Of a DNA stretch of 64,000 bases, positions 1 through 9,060 are shown one piece after another (position 1 is the first letter of the stretch; the number at the start of each line of letters is the position of its first letter). Under the pieces are notes generated by a model. It was not told where the DNA came from and searched no databases. It saw nothing but the letters and a program-made list of their open reading frames with translations. Source of the DNA: SVEL01 sp045123575 (lineage in GTDB: Bacteria; Bacillota; Clostridia; Lachnospirales; Lachnospiraceae); the NCBI GenBank assembly GCA_045123575.1, contig JBGVKG010000048.1, positions 1 through 64,000 on the forward strand, in the 5' to 3' direction. The translations under genes were made by a program, and so were the position numbers.

Positions 1-2
1 AA

Positions 3-35
3 GGCAGGCATCGACACGATGTCGAATTGCCTGCC
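3..35 (-). terminator. Strong hairpin downstream of htpG, possible terminator
   Basis: An 8-bp outer stem (GGCAGGCA / TGCCTGCC) encloses a second 5-bp stem (TCGAC / GTCGA). It lies about 110 bases after the htpG stop codon in the direction of transcription. Only two T residues follow on the minus strand before the window ends, so the U-tract needed to call an intrinsic terminator cannot be verified. It could instead be a repeat-type palindrome. Confidence 0.5.
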
Positions 36-148
36 GGTTGCGTATATTTATATAGCGTAAAAAGTAATGTTCTTAGATAGTCTAGCACTCGTAGCCGAGA
101 ACAAAACTATACCTTTAATATCAAAGTCTTAGTCGCACAAATCAGAAT

Positions 149-2137
149 TTAAACTAATAACATCATTAGCTTATTGCTTCTCTCCACGAACTTAGCCATA
201 GCATCTGGGCTTAACTGCTCGTGCTGAATAACTGCCAAGTCATATAACTGCTCACAGAATAATACTGCGTGCTCTGACTCTAGGTTATTCATAAGATACT
301 GAACTAATGTATTATTAGCATTTAATACTAAAGTAAGGTTTGTGCCAAACATTGCTGGGTCCATACCCATCATGCCATACATCTTCATCATATCCTGCAT
401 ACGTCTGCTCTCCTCTGAGAGAGTTACCATAGAAGATATAGCTTCATTCTTAAGCTTCTCTATCTTTATCTCAAGCTTATCGTTGTTAAGTGACTTCTTA
501 AAGAGCTCTGTCAGCTTATCATATGACGCCTTTGTCTCCTCAGACACCTCAGCATCTGACTCCTTAAAGTTATCAGTCAAGTCAGCATCTATTCTCTGGA
601 ACTTCACACCCTCATTCTTCTGCTCAAGATGTGTTATAAATGGCTGATCAATGTTATGCTTTAAGATAACAGCATCCATTCCCTCATCCTTAAACATCTT
701 TATATATTGACCCTGGGCAATCTCATCAGTTACATAGAACACTGTATTCTCATGCTTTTCCTTATTCTCCTCAAGGCACTCTGGCAATGTCAAATACTTG
801 TCGTCAAGATTCTTAAATAAGATATAATCAGTCATCTTATCGCAGAACTTATCATCCTTCAGGCATCCAAACTTGATAAATGGATTGATATCATCCCAAT
901 ACTTCTCGTAAGCTTCCTTGTCAGTCTTACACATACCAGAAAGCTTATCTGCTACCTTCTTTGTGATATAGTCTGCTATCTTCTTTACGAAACCGTCATT
1001 CTGTAACGCACTTCTAGACACATTAAGTGGAAGGTCTGGACAGTCTATAACACCCTTAAGTAACATAAGGAACTCTGGTATAACTTCCTTGATATTGTCA
1101 GCTATAAATACCTGATTGTTATAAAGCTTTATAGTTCCCTCTATTGAGTCATACTCTGTATTTATCTTAGGGAAGTACAATATACCCTTTAAGTTAAATG
1201 GATAATCCATATTTAAATGAATCCAGAAAAGTGGCTCCTTGAAATCCTTAAATACCTTTCTATAGAAGTCCTTGTACTCTTCCTCTGTGCAATCATTTGG
1301 ATGCTTAGCCCATAAAGGTGTAGTATCATTTAAGCAAACTGGACGGCTAACTATCTTCGCCTTTCTAGACTCTGGTGTAACTACAGTCTCCTTCTCACCA
1401 TCCTCATTTTCCTTTTCCTCTGTCTTCTCTGGCTCTACAATAGTCTCCACTACTGTATCTGTATCCAATACATCTTCCTCTGGGATAGTATCGTACTTTG
1501 GCTCTGCTGTAGCATTTGTAAGATAGATCTCTGTTGGCATAAATGAACAGTACTTTGCGATAACCTCTCTAGCTCTATACTCGTTAGCAAACTCCAAGCT
1601 ATCTTCATTCAAGTAGAGAGTAATCTTTGTTCCACGCTCTGTTCTGTCGCCATCCTCCATATCAAACTCTGTACCACCATCACACTCCCAATGTACCGGT
1701 GTTGAACCTTCCTTGTATGACAATGTATCTATAGTAACCTTGTCTGCCACCATAAATGCTGAGTAAAAACCTAATCCGAAATGACCTATTATCTGGTCCT
1801 CGCTTGTCTTATCCTTGTACTGATTTAAGAATGCCTCTGCACCTGAGAATGCTATCTGATTAATATACTCATTTACTTCATCAGCAGTCATACCTATACC
1901 ATTATCTATAAATGTAAGAGTCTTCTCCTTATCATTTACTATCACTTCTACCTTAAACTTATTGTCATCTGGTAGCTGATACTCTCCCATAATCTCTAAC
2001 TTTTTTAGCTTAGTGATAGCATCACAGCCATTTGAGATAAGCTCTCTGAAAAATATATCATGGTCAGAATATAACCACTTCTTAATTATTGGAAAAATAT
2101 TTTCGCTGTTAATTGATAAACTTCCATGTGTCGCCAT
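149..2137 (-). CDS. htpG: HtpG, Hsp90-family molecular chaperone
   Basis: This is an ATP-dependent cytoplasmic chaperone of 662 residues. The GHKL ATPase domain is intact: ELISNGCDA (about 33-41), DNGIGM (78-83) and GHFGLGFYS (118-126). The middle and dimerisation domains follow. It is about 35 residues longer than typical bacterial HtpG (about 625). The excess is an acidic Glu/Lys-rich stretch at about 228-258, between the N-terminal and middle domains, where eukaryotic Hsp90 has its charged linker. It stands alone after the C39-peptidase gene and has its own promoter and a CIRCE operator, so HrcA-controlled heat induction is inferred. Family assignment is certain. Confidence 0.98.
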   Translation of the reverse strand: MATHGSLSINSENIFPIIKKWLYSDHDIFFRELISNGCDAITKLKKLEIMGEYQLPDDNKFKVEVIVNDKEKTLTFIDNGIGMTADEVNEYINQIAFSGAEAFLNQYKDKTSEDQIIGHFGLGFYSAFMVADKVTIDTLSYKEGSTPVHWECDGGTEFDMEDGDRTERGTKITLYLNEDSLEFANEYRAREVIAKYCSFMPTEIYLTNATAEPKYDTIPEEDVLDTDTVVETIVEPEKTEEKENEDGEKETVVTPESRKAKIVSRPVCLNDTTPLWAKHPNDCTEEEYKDFYRKVFKDFKEPLFWIHLNMDYPFNLKGILYFPKINTEYDSIEGTIKLYNNQVFIADNIKEVIPEFLMLLKGVIDCPDLPLNVSRSALQNDGFVKKIADYITKKVADKLSGMCKTDKEAYEKYWDDINPFIKFGCLKDDKFCDKMTDYILFKNLDDKYLTLPECLEENKEKHENTVFYVTDEIAQGQYIKMFKDEGMDAVILKHNIDQPFITHLEQKNEGVKFQRIDADLTDNFKESDAEVSEETKASYDKLTELFKKSLNNDKLEIKIEKLKNEAISSMVTLSEESRRMQDMMKMYGMMGMDPAMFGTNLTLVLNANNTLVQYLMNNLESEHAVLFCEQLYDLAVIQHEQLSPDAMAKFVERSNKLMMLLV

Positions 2138-2243
2138 TTTTATGTCTCCTTTTTATAAAATAATAGCAGAACTTGAATTTTCACTGTAATGCTCATATAG
2201 AACCAAATTACACGATTTCATCAGCTCTGCCCCGATACTCCAT

Positions 2244-2272
2244 ATATTAATACTAATTTAAGTCATTGTCAA
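2244..2272 (-). promoter_or_regulatory. Sigma-A-type promoter of htpG
   Basis: A consensus -35 TTGACA (2267-2272) and a -10 TAATAT (2244-2249) are separated by 17 bp, reading towards htpG. The start codon is about 107 bases downstream of the -10. The CIRCE operator sits 6 bp upstream of the -35. Confidence 0.75.
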
Positions 2273-2278
2273 GCAAAA

Positions 2279-2305
2279 TTAGCACTCTTTTATAAAGAGT
2301 GCTAA
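2279..2305. promoter_or_regulatory. CIRCE operator (HrcA-binding site)
   Basis: This is a perfect match to the CIRCE consensus, TTAGCACTC-N9-GAGTGCTAA, with a 9-bp AT-rich spacer. HrcA binds this element in Firmicutes and releases it on heat shock. The only gene it can plausibly control is htpG, because it lies downstream of the C39-peptidase stop codon. Its position upstream of the -35 is unusual, since CIRCE normally overlaps or follows the promoter. On the minus strand the inverted repeat is followed by TTTT, so it could also end transcription of the upstream gene. Confidence 0.93.
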
Positions 2306-2332
2306 TAACTATTTATTCTTCATAAAGTTATG

Positions 2333-3358
2333 CTAATCCGCAAGTGAGTAAGCCCATATATTCTTTATCTGCGACTTAATTTCGTCATAACGCCATGTTT
2401 TATTACTGTTCTTGATACTATTTGGATCATTTATCGTAAATGCTCCGTCTTTATACCCTGTTATAACTATAAAGTGACCATTCTCTGTAAAATCACCTGG
2501 TCCTACACTTACGATAATAGGATTACCTGCATTTAGCTGAGCCACCATAAGTTCTTCTGACAAGCCGATTTCCTTGGCAGATAGCCCCATCTGTTTACAG
2601 CCTTCATACATAAGACTCCAATCTGTACCCATACCATCTACATAATATCCACCAGCCTGTGCCATTCTCGCCGCTCTTACCGGTGTCCACTTAACATTGC
2701 CTGTCAATCCGACAGCAACCATAGACAAACATGTGGGCCCACATCCGCTTAAAGATATTGTTTCATTTCCATATTGAACATATCCCCATCTCTCATCCCA
2801 TTGAAGCAACAATGGAATCTGACCTTCTGTGTAATCTGATGATATATCTACAATAATACTATTGCTTACGCCCTTTTTAAATGGATACTCTAACGCAAAA
2901 TCTATAACTTCCGGAGACTTTGCCACAAGTTTAATAAGCATCTCTGGATATGCCGCCTCATTGTCCATTATAAACTGAATCTTTTTCTCCAGCTCTGCCT
3001 TTGACGCCTTAAGATTATCTAACATCTCCAGTACTGCATCTGAATTCTCATATACATACATATCATCTGTAAATGTATATATGTTTGGATTGAATACCTC
3101 TTCAGCTATAGGTGTTGATGGCTCTGGTTTATTCTCCTTTTTACCTCCATCACTGCAAAATATCGTAGTAAATACAATAAATATTACAAGAAGTAAGAAC
3201 AATATCAAAGCTGTGCATACTGCATAATATTTTATCAAACGCTCCCTTCGCCTCTTTTCGCGAAGTTCACGTTTTCTTTTTTCTTCTGCTAGACGCTCGC
3301 GCTGTAGTTGTTCACGTCTAGCTTTATTTTGTACACTTATAGTATTTAAGTCACTCAT
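2333..3358 (-). CDS. Membrane-anchored C39-like (papain-fold) peptidase
   Basis: This 341-residue protein has a highly basic cytoplasmic N-terminus (about 12-41), one transmembrane segment (about 44-66), an extracytoplasmic linker and a C-terminal peptidase_C39_2-type domain. The catalytic Cys lies in SGCGPTCL (Cys206), with His295 in NGHFIVITGY and Asp311 in INDPNS. Such domains cleave peptides or cell-wall-linked substrates outside the membrane. The fold is recognised but the substrate is not known. It follows polC after 10 bases and is probably cotranscribed with it. A secreted or anchored peptidase next to a replicative polymerase gene has no obvious functional link. Confidence 0.85.
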   Translation of the reverse strand: MSDLNTISVQNKARREQLQRERLAEEKRKRELREKRRRERLIKYYAVCTALILFLLLVIFIVFTTIFCSDGGKKENKPEPSTPIAEEVFNPNIYTFTDDMYVYENSDAVLEMLDNLKASKAELEKKIQFIMDNEAAYPEMLIKLVAKSPEVIDFALEYPFKKGVSNSIIVDISSDYTEGQIPLLLQWDERWGYVQYGNETISLSGCGPTCLSMVAVGLTGNVKWTPVRAARMAQAGGYYVDGMGTDWSLMYEGCKQMGLSAKEIGLSEELMVAQLNAGNPIIVSVGPGDFTENGHFIVITGYKDGAFTINDPNSIKNSNKTWRYDEIKSQIKNIWAYSLAD

Positions 3359-3368
3359 AATGCTTCTC

Positions 3369-6300
3369 CTACATCATATCAAATAATGAAAGCTGATTAC
3401 TATCTGGTAAATCCCCAAAAAGTCCCAAGTCACTCATCAGCTCTATGTTAGTCTGGCTGACCTTTGTTCTCTGTCTAAAGTCGTCTTTTGACAGGAATGG
3501 GCCATCCTTTACAGCCTCGACTACAGCTATAGCCGAGTTATCTCCCAGACCATCTATAGTATTAAGTGCCGGCATAAGCTTTCCGTCTATTATCTGAAAT
3601 CTATTGGCATGGGCCTTATATATATCAATTTTCTCAAACTGATAACCTCTTGCATACATCTCCTGCACTATCTTCATATCACTTAAGGCATCCTCTTCCT
3701 TATTAGCTATAGTGCCCATCTCAGCCTTTTTCTTGTATTCATTCATAAAGTATAAAAGCTTTTCCTTACCCTGACACATAGTTTCATAACTAAATGCCTT
3801 CGCTCTGATACTGAAATATGCTGCATAGTATGCCAATGGATAGAATACCTTAAAATACGCAATTCGATACGCCATCATAACGTATGCTGCCGCATGTGCT
3901 TTAGGGAACATGTACTGTATCTTCTTACATGACCATATATACCAGTCTGGTACGCCATTTTCAGTCATGGCTGTCTCCCAGTCAGGCTTAAGCCCCTTAC
4001 CCTTACGAACAGACTCCATAATGGTAAATGATAACTCCGAATCCATACCCTTATTGATAAGATATGTCATAATATCATCTCTCGTACAAATAGCTGTAGA
4101 GATAGTCGCTTTGCCTTCTGCAATAAGAGCCTGCGCATTACCAAGCCACACGTCAGTACCATGTGACAGGCCTGATATTCTAACTAAGTCTGAGAATGTC
4201 TTTGGCTGGGTGTCTATAAGCATCTGTATAACGAACTGTGTACCAAACTCTGGTATACCCAAAGCTCCAAGCTTACAGCCATCCAAATCCTCTGGTGTTA
4301 TACCTAGTGCCTCTGGACTCTTAAACAGTGACATTACCTCTTGATTATCCAATGGTATAGTCTTGGCATCTATACCTGTTAAGTCCTCAAGCATACGTAT
4401 CATGGTCGGATCATCGTGTCCCAGTATATCAAGCTTCAACAAGTTATGGTCGATTGAGTGATAATCGAAGTGTGTCGTTATAGTCTTTGTAGTCATATCA
4501 TTTGCCGGATGCTGTACAGGAGTGAACTTGTATATCTCCTCGCCGTATGGCAATACTATGATACCACCTGGATGCTGACCTGTAGTTCTTCTAACATCCA
4601 CGCATCCCTTTGCTAATCTCTCTATCTCGCAGCTACGCTTATGTATGCCCTTCTCCTCGAAATAATGCTTTACATATCCGTATGCTGTTTTTTCTGCCAA
4701 TGTACCAATTGTTCCTGCTCTAAATGTCTGTCCCTTACCAAAAATAACTTCTGTGTAAGCATGTGCCTTACTCTGGTATTCACCTGAGAAGTTAAGGTCG
4801 ATATCTGGCTCTTTGTTTCCTTTGAATCCTAGGAATGTCTCAAATGGTATATCGAATCCCGCCTTAACTAGAGGCTCTCCACATTCAGGACAGTTGGCAT
4901 CAGGCATATCACAACCTGCTCCTCCAACATATGCATTAACTCTCTCTGAATCAAACTCACTATAATGACATTTCTTACAGTAGTAATGTGGCTTAAGCGG
5001 ATTAACCTCTGTAATACCTGCCATAGTAGCAACAAAGGACGAACCTACGGAACCTCTAGAACCTACCAGATATCCATCTTCATTTGACTTCCACACAAGC
5101 TTCTGTGCGATAATATACATAACGGCGAAACCGTTAGAGATGATAGAGTTAAGCTCTCTCTCGAGTCTCTCTACTACTACCTCTGGCAGATTCTCACCGT
5201 ACATCTCGTGAGCTGTGTTGTAACATATATTTCTAAGCATCTGGTCAGAATTAGGGATAACTGGCGGTGCCTTATCTGGATGCACAGGCGATATCTTATC
5301 GCACATATCCGCTATCTTATTAGGATTGGTTATAACCACTTCCTCCGCCTTCTCCATACCAAGATACTTAAATTCCTCTAGCATTTCATCTGTAGTTCTA
5401 AGGTACAGTGGTGCCTGATTGTCAGCATCATCAAAGCCCTTGTTATACATGATGATTCTTCTATATACTTCATCCTCTGGATTAAGGAAATGCACATCAC
5501 AAGTAGCTACTACTGGCTTATCAAACTTCTCTCCGAGCTCTACTATACGCTTATTGACCTCTATTAGATCCTCTACAGTTGCCTCGCCCTTTGCCACCAT
5601 AAACATATTGTTGCCTATAGGCTGTATCTCAAGGTAATCATAGAAGTTCACAAGTCTTGCTATCTCAGCATCATTCTTTCCGCCATACACTGCCTGATAT
5701 AATTCTCCAGCTTCACATGCTGAACCTATTATAAGGCCCTCTCTGTTCTCTAAGAACAAGCTCTTTGGTATACGAGGATTTCTTGCAAAATATGTAAGAT
5801 GTGCCTCTGATACCAACCTATATAAGTTTATTCGTCCAATCTCACTAGTAGCTATAATAATAGCATGATGTGTTGGCATCTTTCTTATAATGTCAACGGA
5901 TGGACGGCAGAACTCATTTAACTGGTCTAAGTCGAAGATATCCCTCTCTTTAAGCATAGCTATAAACTTTTCAAATATCTTCGCTGTGCATCCTGCATCA
6001 TCAACAGCTCTATGATGATGCTCCAATGTCACTCCAAGAGCCTTTGCCACATTATCAAGCTTATACTTTCCTATGTTAGGTATGAGAGCTCTTGCAAGTG
6101 TAACTGTATCTGCGTAAGTAAAATCACAATGTATACCCATACGCTCCGCATTGTTCATAATAAAGCTCATATCGAACTCTGCATTATGGGCAACCATTAC
6201 GCATCCCTTTGAAAACTCTAAGAATTTTGGCAATACCTCCTCTATAGTTTCTGCATCTATTACCATAGAGTCATTGATGCCTGTAAGCTGCTCTATTCTA

Positions 6301-7907
6301 AATGGTATAGGTCGCTTAGGATTTACAAACACGCTAAATGTATCTGTGATATTTCCCTTCTCTACCTTTACCGCACCTATCTCTATTATCTTGTCATATA
6401 TGGCGCTAAAGCCTGTTGTCTCTATATCAAATACTACATAGGCGTCATCTAGAGACTGACCCTTAGAATTTGTAACAGACTCCTTCAAATCATCTACAAG
6501 GTAAGCCTCTACTCCGTATAGTACCTTGAAGTTAAACTCCTTGCCCTCAGCCTCGTACTTTTCCTTATACTTACCCTTTATCTTATCAAATCCATGCAAG
6601 GCTTCTGTAAAGCCCTGAACATTACCGTGGTCAGTTATGGCGATAGCCTTATGTCCCCACTTTATAGCAGTTTCTATAAGGTCCTTGGCATAGGAAACTC
6701 CATCCATATCACTCATCTTTGTATGACAATGTAACTCCACTCTCTTTTCGACACTTGTATCTACTCTAGGTACACGCCAGTCCTTAGATTTCATTATGCC
6801 TACAACAGAGCTTATAGCTACTTCCTTATCATATGTATCTAGAAGTGCCATACCCTTTACTCTGACAAATGCACCAGCCTTAAGCAAATCTAACACCTCA
6901 AGTAACTGCTCATTTCTAAGGAACATCTTGCTCTTGATAGTGTCAGTAAAGTCTGTTACTGTAAATGTAACAATAGTTCGCTCACCTCTGATTTCTCTAG
7001 TATCTACTGATACTATCTGACCATTGATGATACATTCACCAGTCTCTCCGTTTATCTCAGATATAGGTGTTATCTCACCATCAAAGCTTCTACCAAATAT
7101 AACGTCTGGATTTTCCTCTCTAGTCTGGGTCTTCTCTCTTCTAAAGAAACCATTTTTATTCTTATCAAATCCACCTGATTTTTCTGGAGCAGGTTTAGCA
7201 GCCTGTTTCTCCTCAGGTTTCTTAGTTGCTTCTACCTTACTAGCTTCTTCTGCACCATTTGATTTATTATTATCACCAGTATTTTTCTGGTTTTCCACAT
7301 TTTCCACTTCATTATCCACAGAGGCGTTAGCCTTGATTCTATCTACAATTGCAGCGATTTCAAGCTTCATCTTCTGCTCGCTCTGCTCTCTAAACTTACT
7401 TACGTGAGGTTCCACATAATTATAAGCAACCTCCAACTCCACACCGCATCTGTCGGTAAAGATTTCTGTAAGCACCAAACGTAACTCGTCTAATTTTTCT
7501 ATATTGAGAGCTGTCTCCTCCACCTGTAAGGTCATAACCTTTCCAGAAAACGACGGATTTGCTTTCTTCATAATATTTGACAATATTACACTTCTACTTC
7601 TAAGTTCCGCCATAAGACTGTCATAATATGCATTATATAGATTCTCTGCTGTATACTGGCCAGACAATGAGAATTTTTCCATAAAAAACACACTTATATT
7701 AAGCCCAGCAAATAGTTGTCTCTCTATCTCTGTCTCAACTAAGTGTAATGTTTTCTTATCAATTAGACGGCTACTTATTATGTATACACGCAAAGAATTC
7801 TTCGCTCTGTTGGTAGCTATTTTCTGCACCTCCACCAGACCGAAGAGTTCTGTTAATTCATTGTTCAGTTTTAAATCAGGAAATACGCTAAAGAATCGTT
7901 TTTCCAT
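3369..7907 (-). CDS. polC: PolC-type DNA polymerase III alpha subunit
   Basis: This is the replicative polymerase with proofreading of low-GC Gram-positives, 1512 residues. Order: N-terminal domains, a low-complexity charged linker (about 196-265), OB domain, PHP domain with HCHT (393-396) and ITDHGN, an inserted DEDD exonuclease starting DIETTGF (494-500), then palm/fingers with PDIDLNFSGEYQ near residue 1030. The C-terminus carries QLSLF, a beta-clamp binding motif. It is about 75 residues longer than B. subtilis PolC, mostly because of the linker. It lies downstream of ispG after 31 bases, as polC ends this gene cluster in Bacillus. The Shine-Dalgarno sequence before the ATG is weak. Confidence 0.98.
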   Translation of the reverse strand: MEKRFFSVFPDLKLNNELTELFGLVEVQKIATNRAKNSLRVYIISSRLIDKKTLHLVETEIERQLFAGLNISVFFMEKFSLSGQYTAENLYNAYYDSLMAELRSRSVILSNIMKKANPSFSGKVMTLQVEETALNIEKLDELRLVLTEIFTDRCGVELEVAYNYVEPHVSKFREQSEQKMKLEIAAIVDRIKANASVDNEVENVENQKNTGDNNKSNGAEEASKVEATKKPEEKQAAKPAPEKSGGFDKNKNGFFRREKTQTREENPDVIFGRSFDGEITPISEINGETGECIINGQIVSVDTREIRGERTIVTFTVTDFTDTIKSKMFLRNEQLLEVLDLLKAGAFVRVKGMALLDTYDKEVAISSVVGIMKSKDWRVPRVDTSVEKRVELHCHTKMSDMDGVSYAKDLIETAIKWGHKAIAITDHGNVQGFTEALHGFDKIKGKYKEKYEAEGKEFNFKVLYGVEAYLVDDLKESVTNSKGQSLDDAYVVFDIETTGFSAIYDKIIEIGAVKVEKGNITDTFSVFVNPKRPIPFRIEQLTGINDSMVIDAETIEEVLPKFLEFSKGCVMVAHNAEFDMSFIMNNAERMGIHCDFTYADTVTLARALIPNIGKYKLDNVAKALGVTLEHHHRAVDDAGCTAKIFEKFIAMLKERDIFDLDQLNEFCRPSVDIIRKMPTHHAIIIATSEIGRINLYRLVSEAHLTYFARNPRIPKSLFLENREGLIIGSACEAGELYQAVYGGKNDAEIARLVNFYDYLEIQPIGNNMFMVAKGEATVEDLIEVNKRIVELGEKFDKPVVATCDVHFLNPEDEVYRRIIMYNKGFDDADNQAPLYLRTTDEMLEEFKYLGMEKAEEVVITNPNKIADMCDKISPVHPDKAPPVIPNSDQMLRNICYNTAHEMYGENLPEVVVERLERELNSIISNGFAVMYIIAQKLVWKSNEDGYLVGSRGSVGSSFVATMAGITEVNPLKPHYYCKKCHYSEFDSERVNAYVGGAGCDMPDANCPECGEPLVKAGFDIPFETFLGFKGNKEPDIDLNFSGEYQSKAHAYTEVIFGKGQTFRAGTIGTLAEKTAYGYVKHYFEEKGIHKRSCEIERLAKGCVDVRRTTGQHPGGIIVLPYGEEIYKFTPVQHPANDMTTKTITTHFDYHSIDHNLLKLDILGHDDPTMIRMLEDLTGIDAKTIPLDNQEVMSLFKSPEALGITPEDLDGCKLGALGIPEFGTQFVIQMLIDTQPKTFSDLVRISGLSHGTDVWLGNAQALIAEGKATISTAICTRDDIMTYLINKGMDSELSFTIMESVRKGKGLKPDWETAMTENGVPDWYIWSCKKIQYMFPKAHAAAYVMMAYRIAYFKVFYPLAYYAAYFSIRAKAFSYETMCQGKEKLLYFMNEYKKKAEMGTIANKEEDALSDMKIVQEMYARGYQFEKIDIYKAHANRFQIIDGKLMPALNTIDGLGDNSAIAVVEAVKDGPFLSKDDFRQRTKVSQTNIELMSDLGLFGDLPDSNQLSLFDMM

Positions 7908-7938
7908 CTTCTACACCATTTACCCTTTTCTATCGTTT

Positions 7939-9003
7939 TTAAGCTCTAGGCCAATTCTTAAGTTCTTCCTCGAGAACATCTAAAAGTTGCTCTTCAGGTA
8001 TCTTTCTTACTATCTCGCCACGCTTAATGAGCAAGCCTTCACCTATTCCTCCAGCTATACCTATATCAGCTTCTTTTGCCTCACCTGGACCATTTACTAC
8101 ACATCCCATAACAGCTACCTTTATATTAAGGTCATCATACTTAGCCACCATAGTTTCTACCTTATTAGCTAAGCCTATAAGGTCTATCTGTGTTCTGCCA
8201 CATGTAGGACAAGATACAACGTTTATACCACCTGTTCTTAAGCCCAAATTCTTAAGAATAAGTTTCGCACTCTTTATCTCTTCAACAGGATCTCCTGTAA
8301 GTGATACTCTTATAGTATTTCCTATACCACTTGCACCTAATATAATGCCCAATCCCAATGCAGACTTAATATTTCCTGAATACAATGTTCCAGCCTCTGT
8401 TATACCTACATGTAATGGATACTTACACTTTTCAGCCAGTAATAAATGTGCCTTAGCACACATCATTACATCTGATGACTTGATACTTACAACCAAGTTC
8501 TTGTAACCCATCTTTTCTATCATAGCCACTTTATCAAGTGCACTTTCCACAATACCTTCAGCTGTGACACCACCATATTTCTCTACCAGATGTTTCTCTA
8601 AGGAACCGCTATTAACACCTACTCTTATAGGTATATTTTTAGACTTAGCCACATCCACTACTGCCTTAACATTAGCTTCACTTCCGATATTTCCTGGATT
8701 AATGCGAATCTTGTCTGCACCATTTTCCATAGCTGCGATAGCTAACTTATAGTCAAAGTGAATATCTGCCACAAGTGGTATATTTATCTGCTTCTTTATC
8801 TCTGCTAATGCTTTAGCCGCCTCCATAGTTGGAACAGCACATCTTATAATCTCACAGCCCGCTGCCTCTAATTGCTTTATCTGAGCAACTGTTGCCTCTA
8901 CATCCTCAGTCTTTGTGTTAGTCATGGACTGAATGAGTATAGGATTGCTACCACCTATAACTCTGTTACCTATTCTTATTTCCTTAGTTTTTTCTCGTAA
9001 CAT
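7939..9003 (-). CDS. ispG: 4-hydroxy-3-methylbut-2-enyl diphosphate synthase (flavodoxin type), IspG
   Basis: This is a [4Fe-4S] enzyme of the MEP isoprenoid pathway that converts MEcPP to HMBPP, 354 residues (two-domain bacterial form). Cluster ligands are visible: Cys265 and Cys268 in SCPTCGRTQ, Cys301 in GCVVNGPGE, and Glu308. The TIM-barrel N-terminus has IQSMTNT and INPGNIG. GGAGGAAGT precedes the ATG. It follows rseP and dxr, so two MEP enzymes share this operon. The upstream leader carries a perfect hairpin (9020-9042). Assignment is certain. Confidence 0.98.
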   Translation of the reverse strand: MLREKTKEIRIGNRVIGGSNPILIQSMTNTKTEDVEATVAQIKQLEAAGCEIIRCAVPTMEAAKALAEIKKQINIPLVADIHFDYKLAIAAMENGADKIRINPGNIGSEANVKAVVDVAKSKNIPIRVGVNSGSLEKHLVEKYGGVTAEGIVESALDKVAMIEKMGYKNLVVSIKSSDVMMCAKAHLLLAEKCKYPLHVGITEAGTLYSGNIKSALGLGIILGASGIGNTIRVSLTGDPVEEIKSAKLILKNLGLRTGGINVVSCPTCGRTQIDLIGLANKVETMVAKYDDLNIKVAVMGCVVNGPGEAKEADIGIAGGIGEGLLIKRGEIVRKIPEEQLLDVLEEELKNWPRA

Positions 9004-9019
9004 ACTTCCTCCTTTTCAG

Positions 9020-9060
9020 CGAAATTTACTTCGTAAATTTCGGCCTGGCCCTTTTCGGCC
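9020..9060 (-). repeat. Palindromic element between rseP and ispG
   Basis: A perfect 10-bp stem (CGAAATTTAC / GTAAATTTCG) with a 3-base loop is adjoined by GGCC...GGCC arms, filling the gap between the rseP stop and the ispG ribosome-binding site. There is no U-tract, so it is not a terminator. It could be a dispersed palindromic repeat or an mRNA-stability element within the operon. Only one copy is visible here. Confidence 0.6.

Noticed and set aside
9020..9060. Palindrome before ispG as an intrinsic terminator
   Set aside because: No T-tract follows on either strand and the downstream gene has an immediately adjacent ribosome-binding site.
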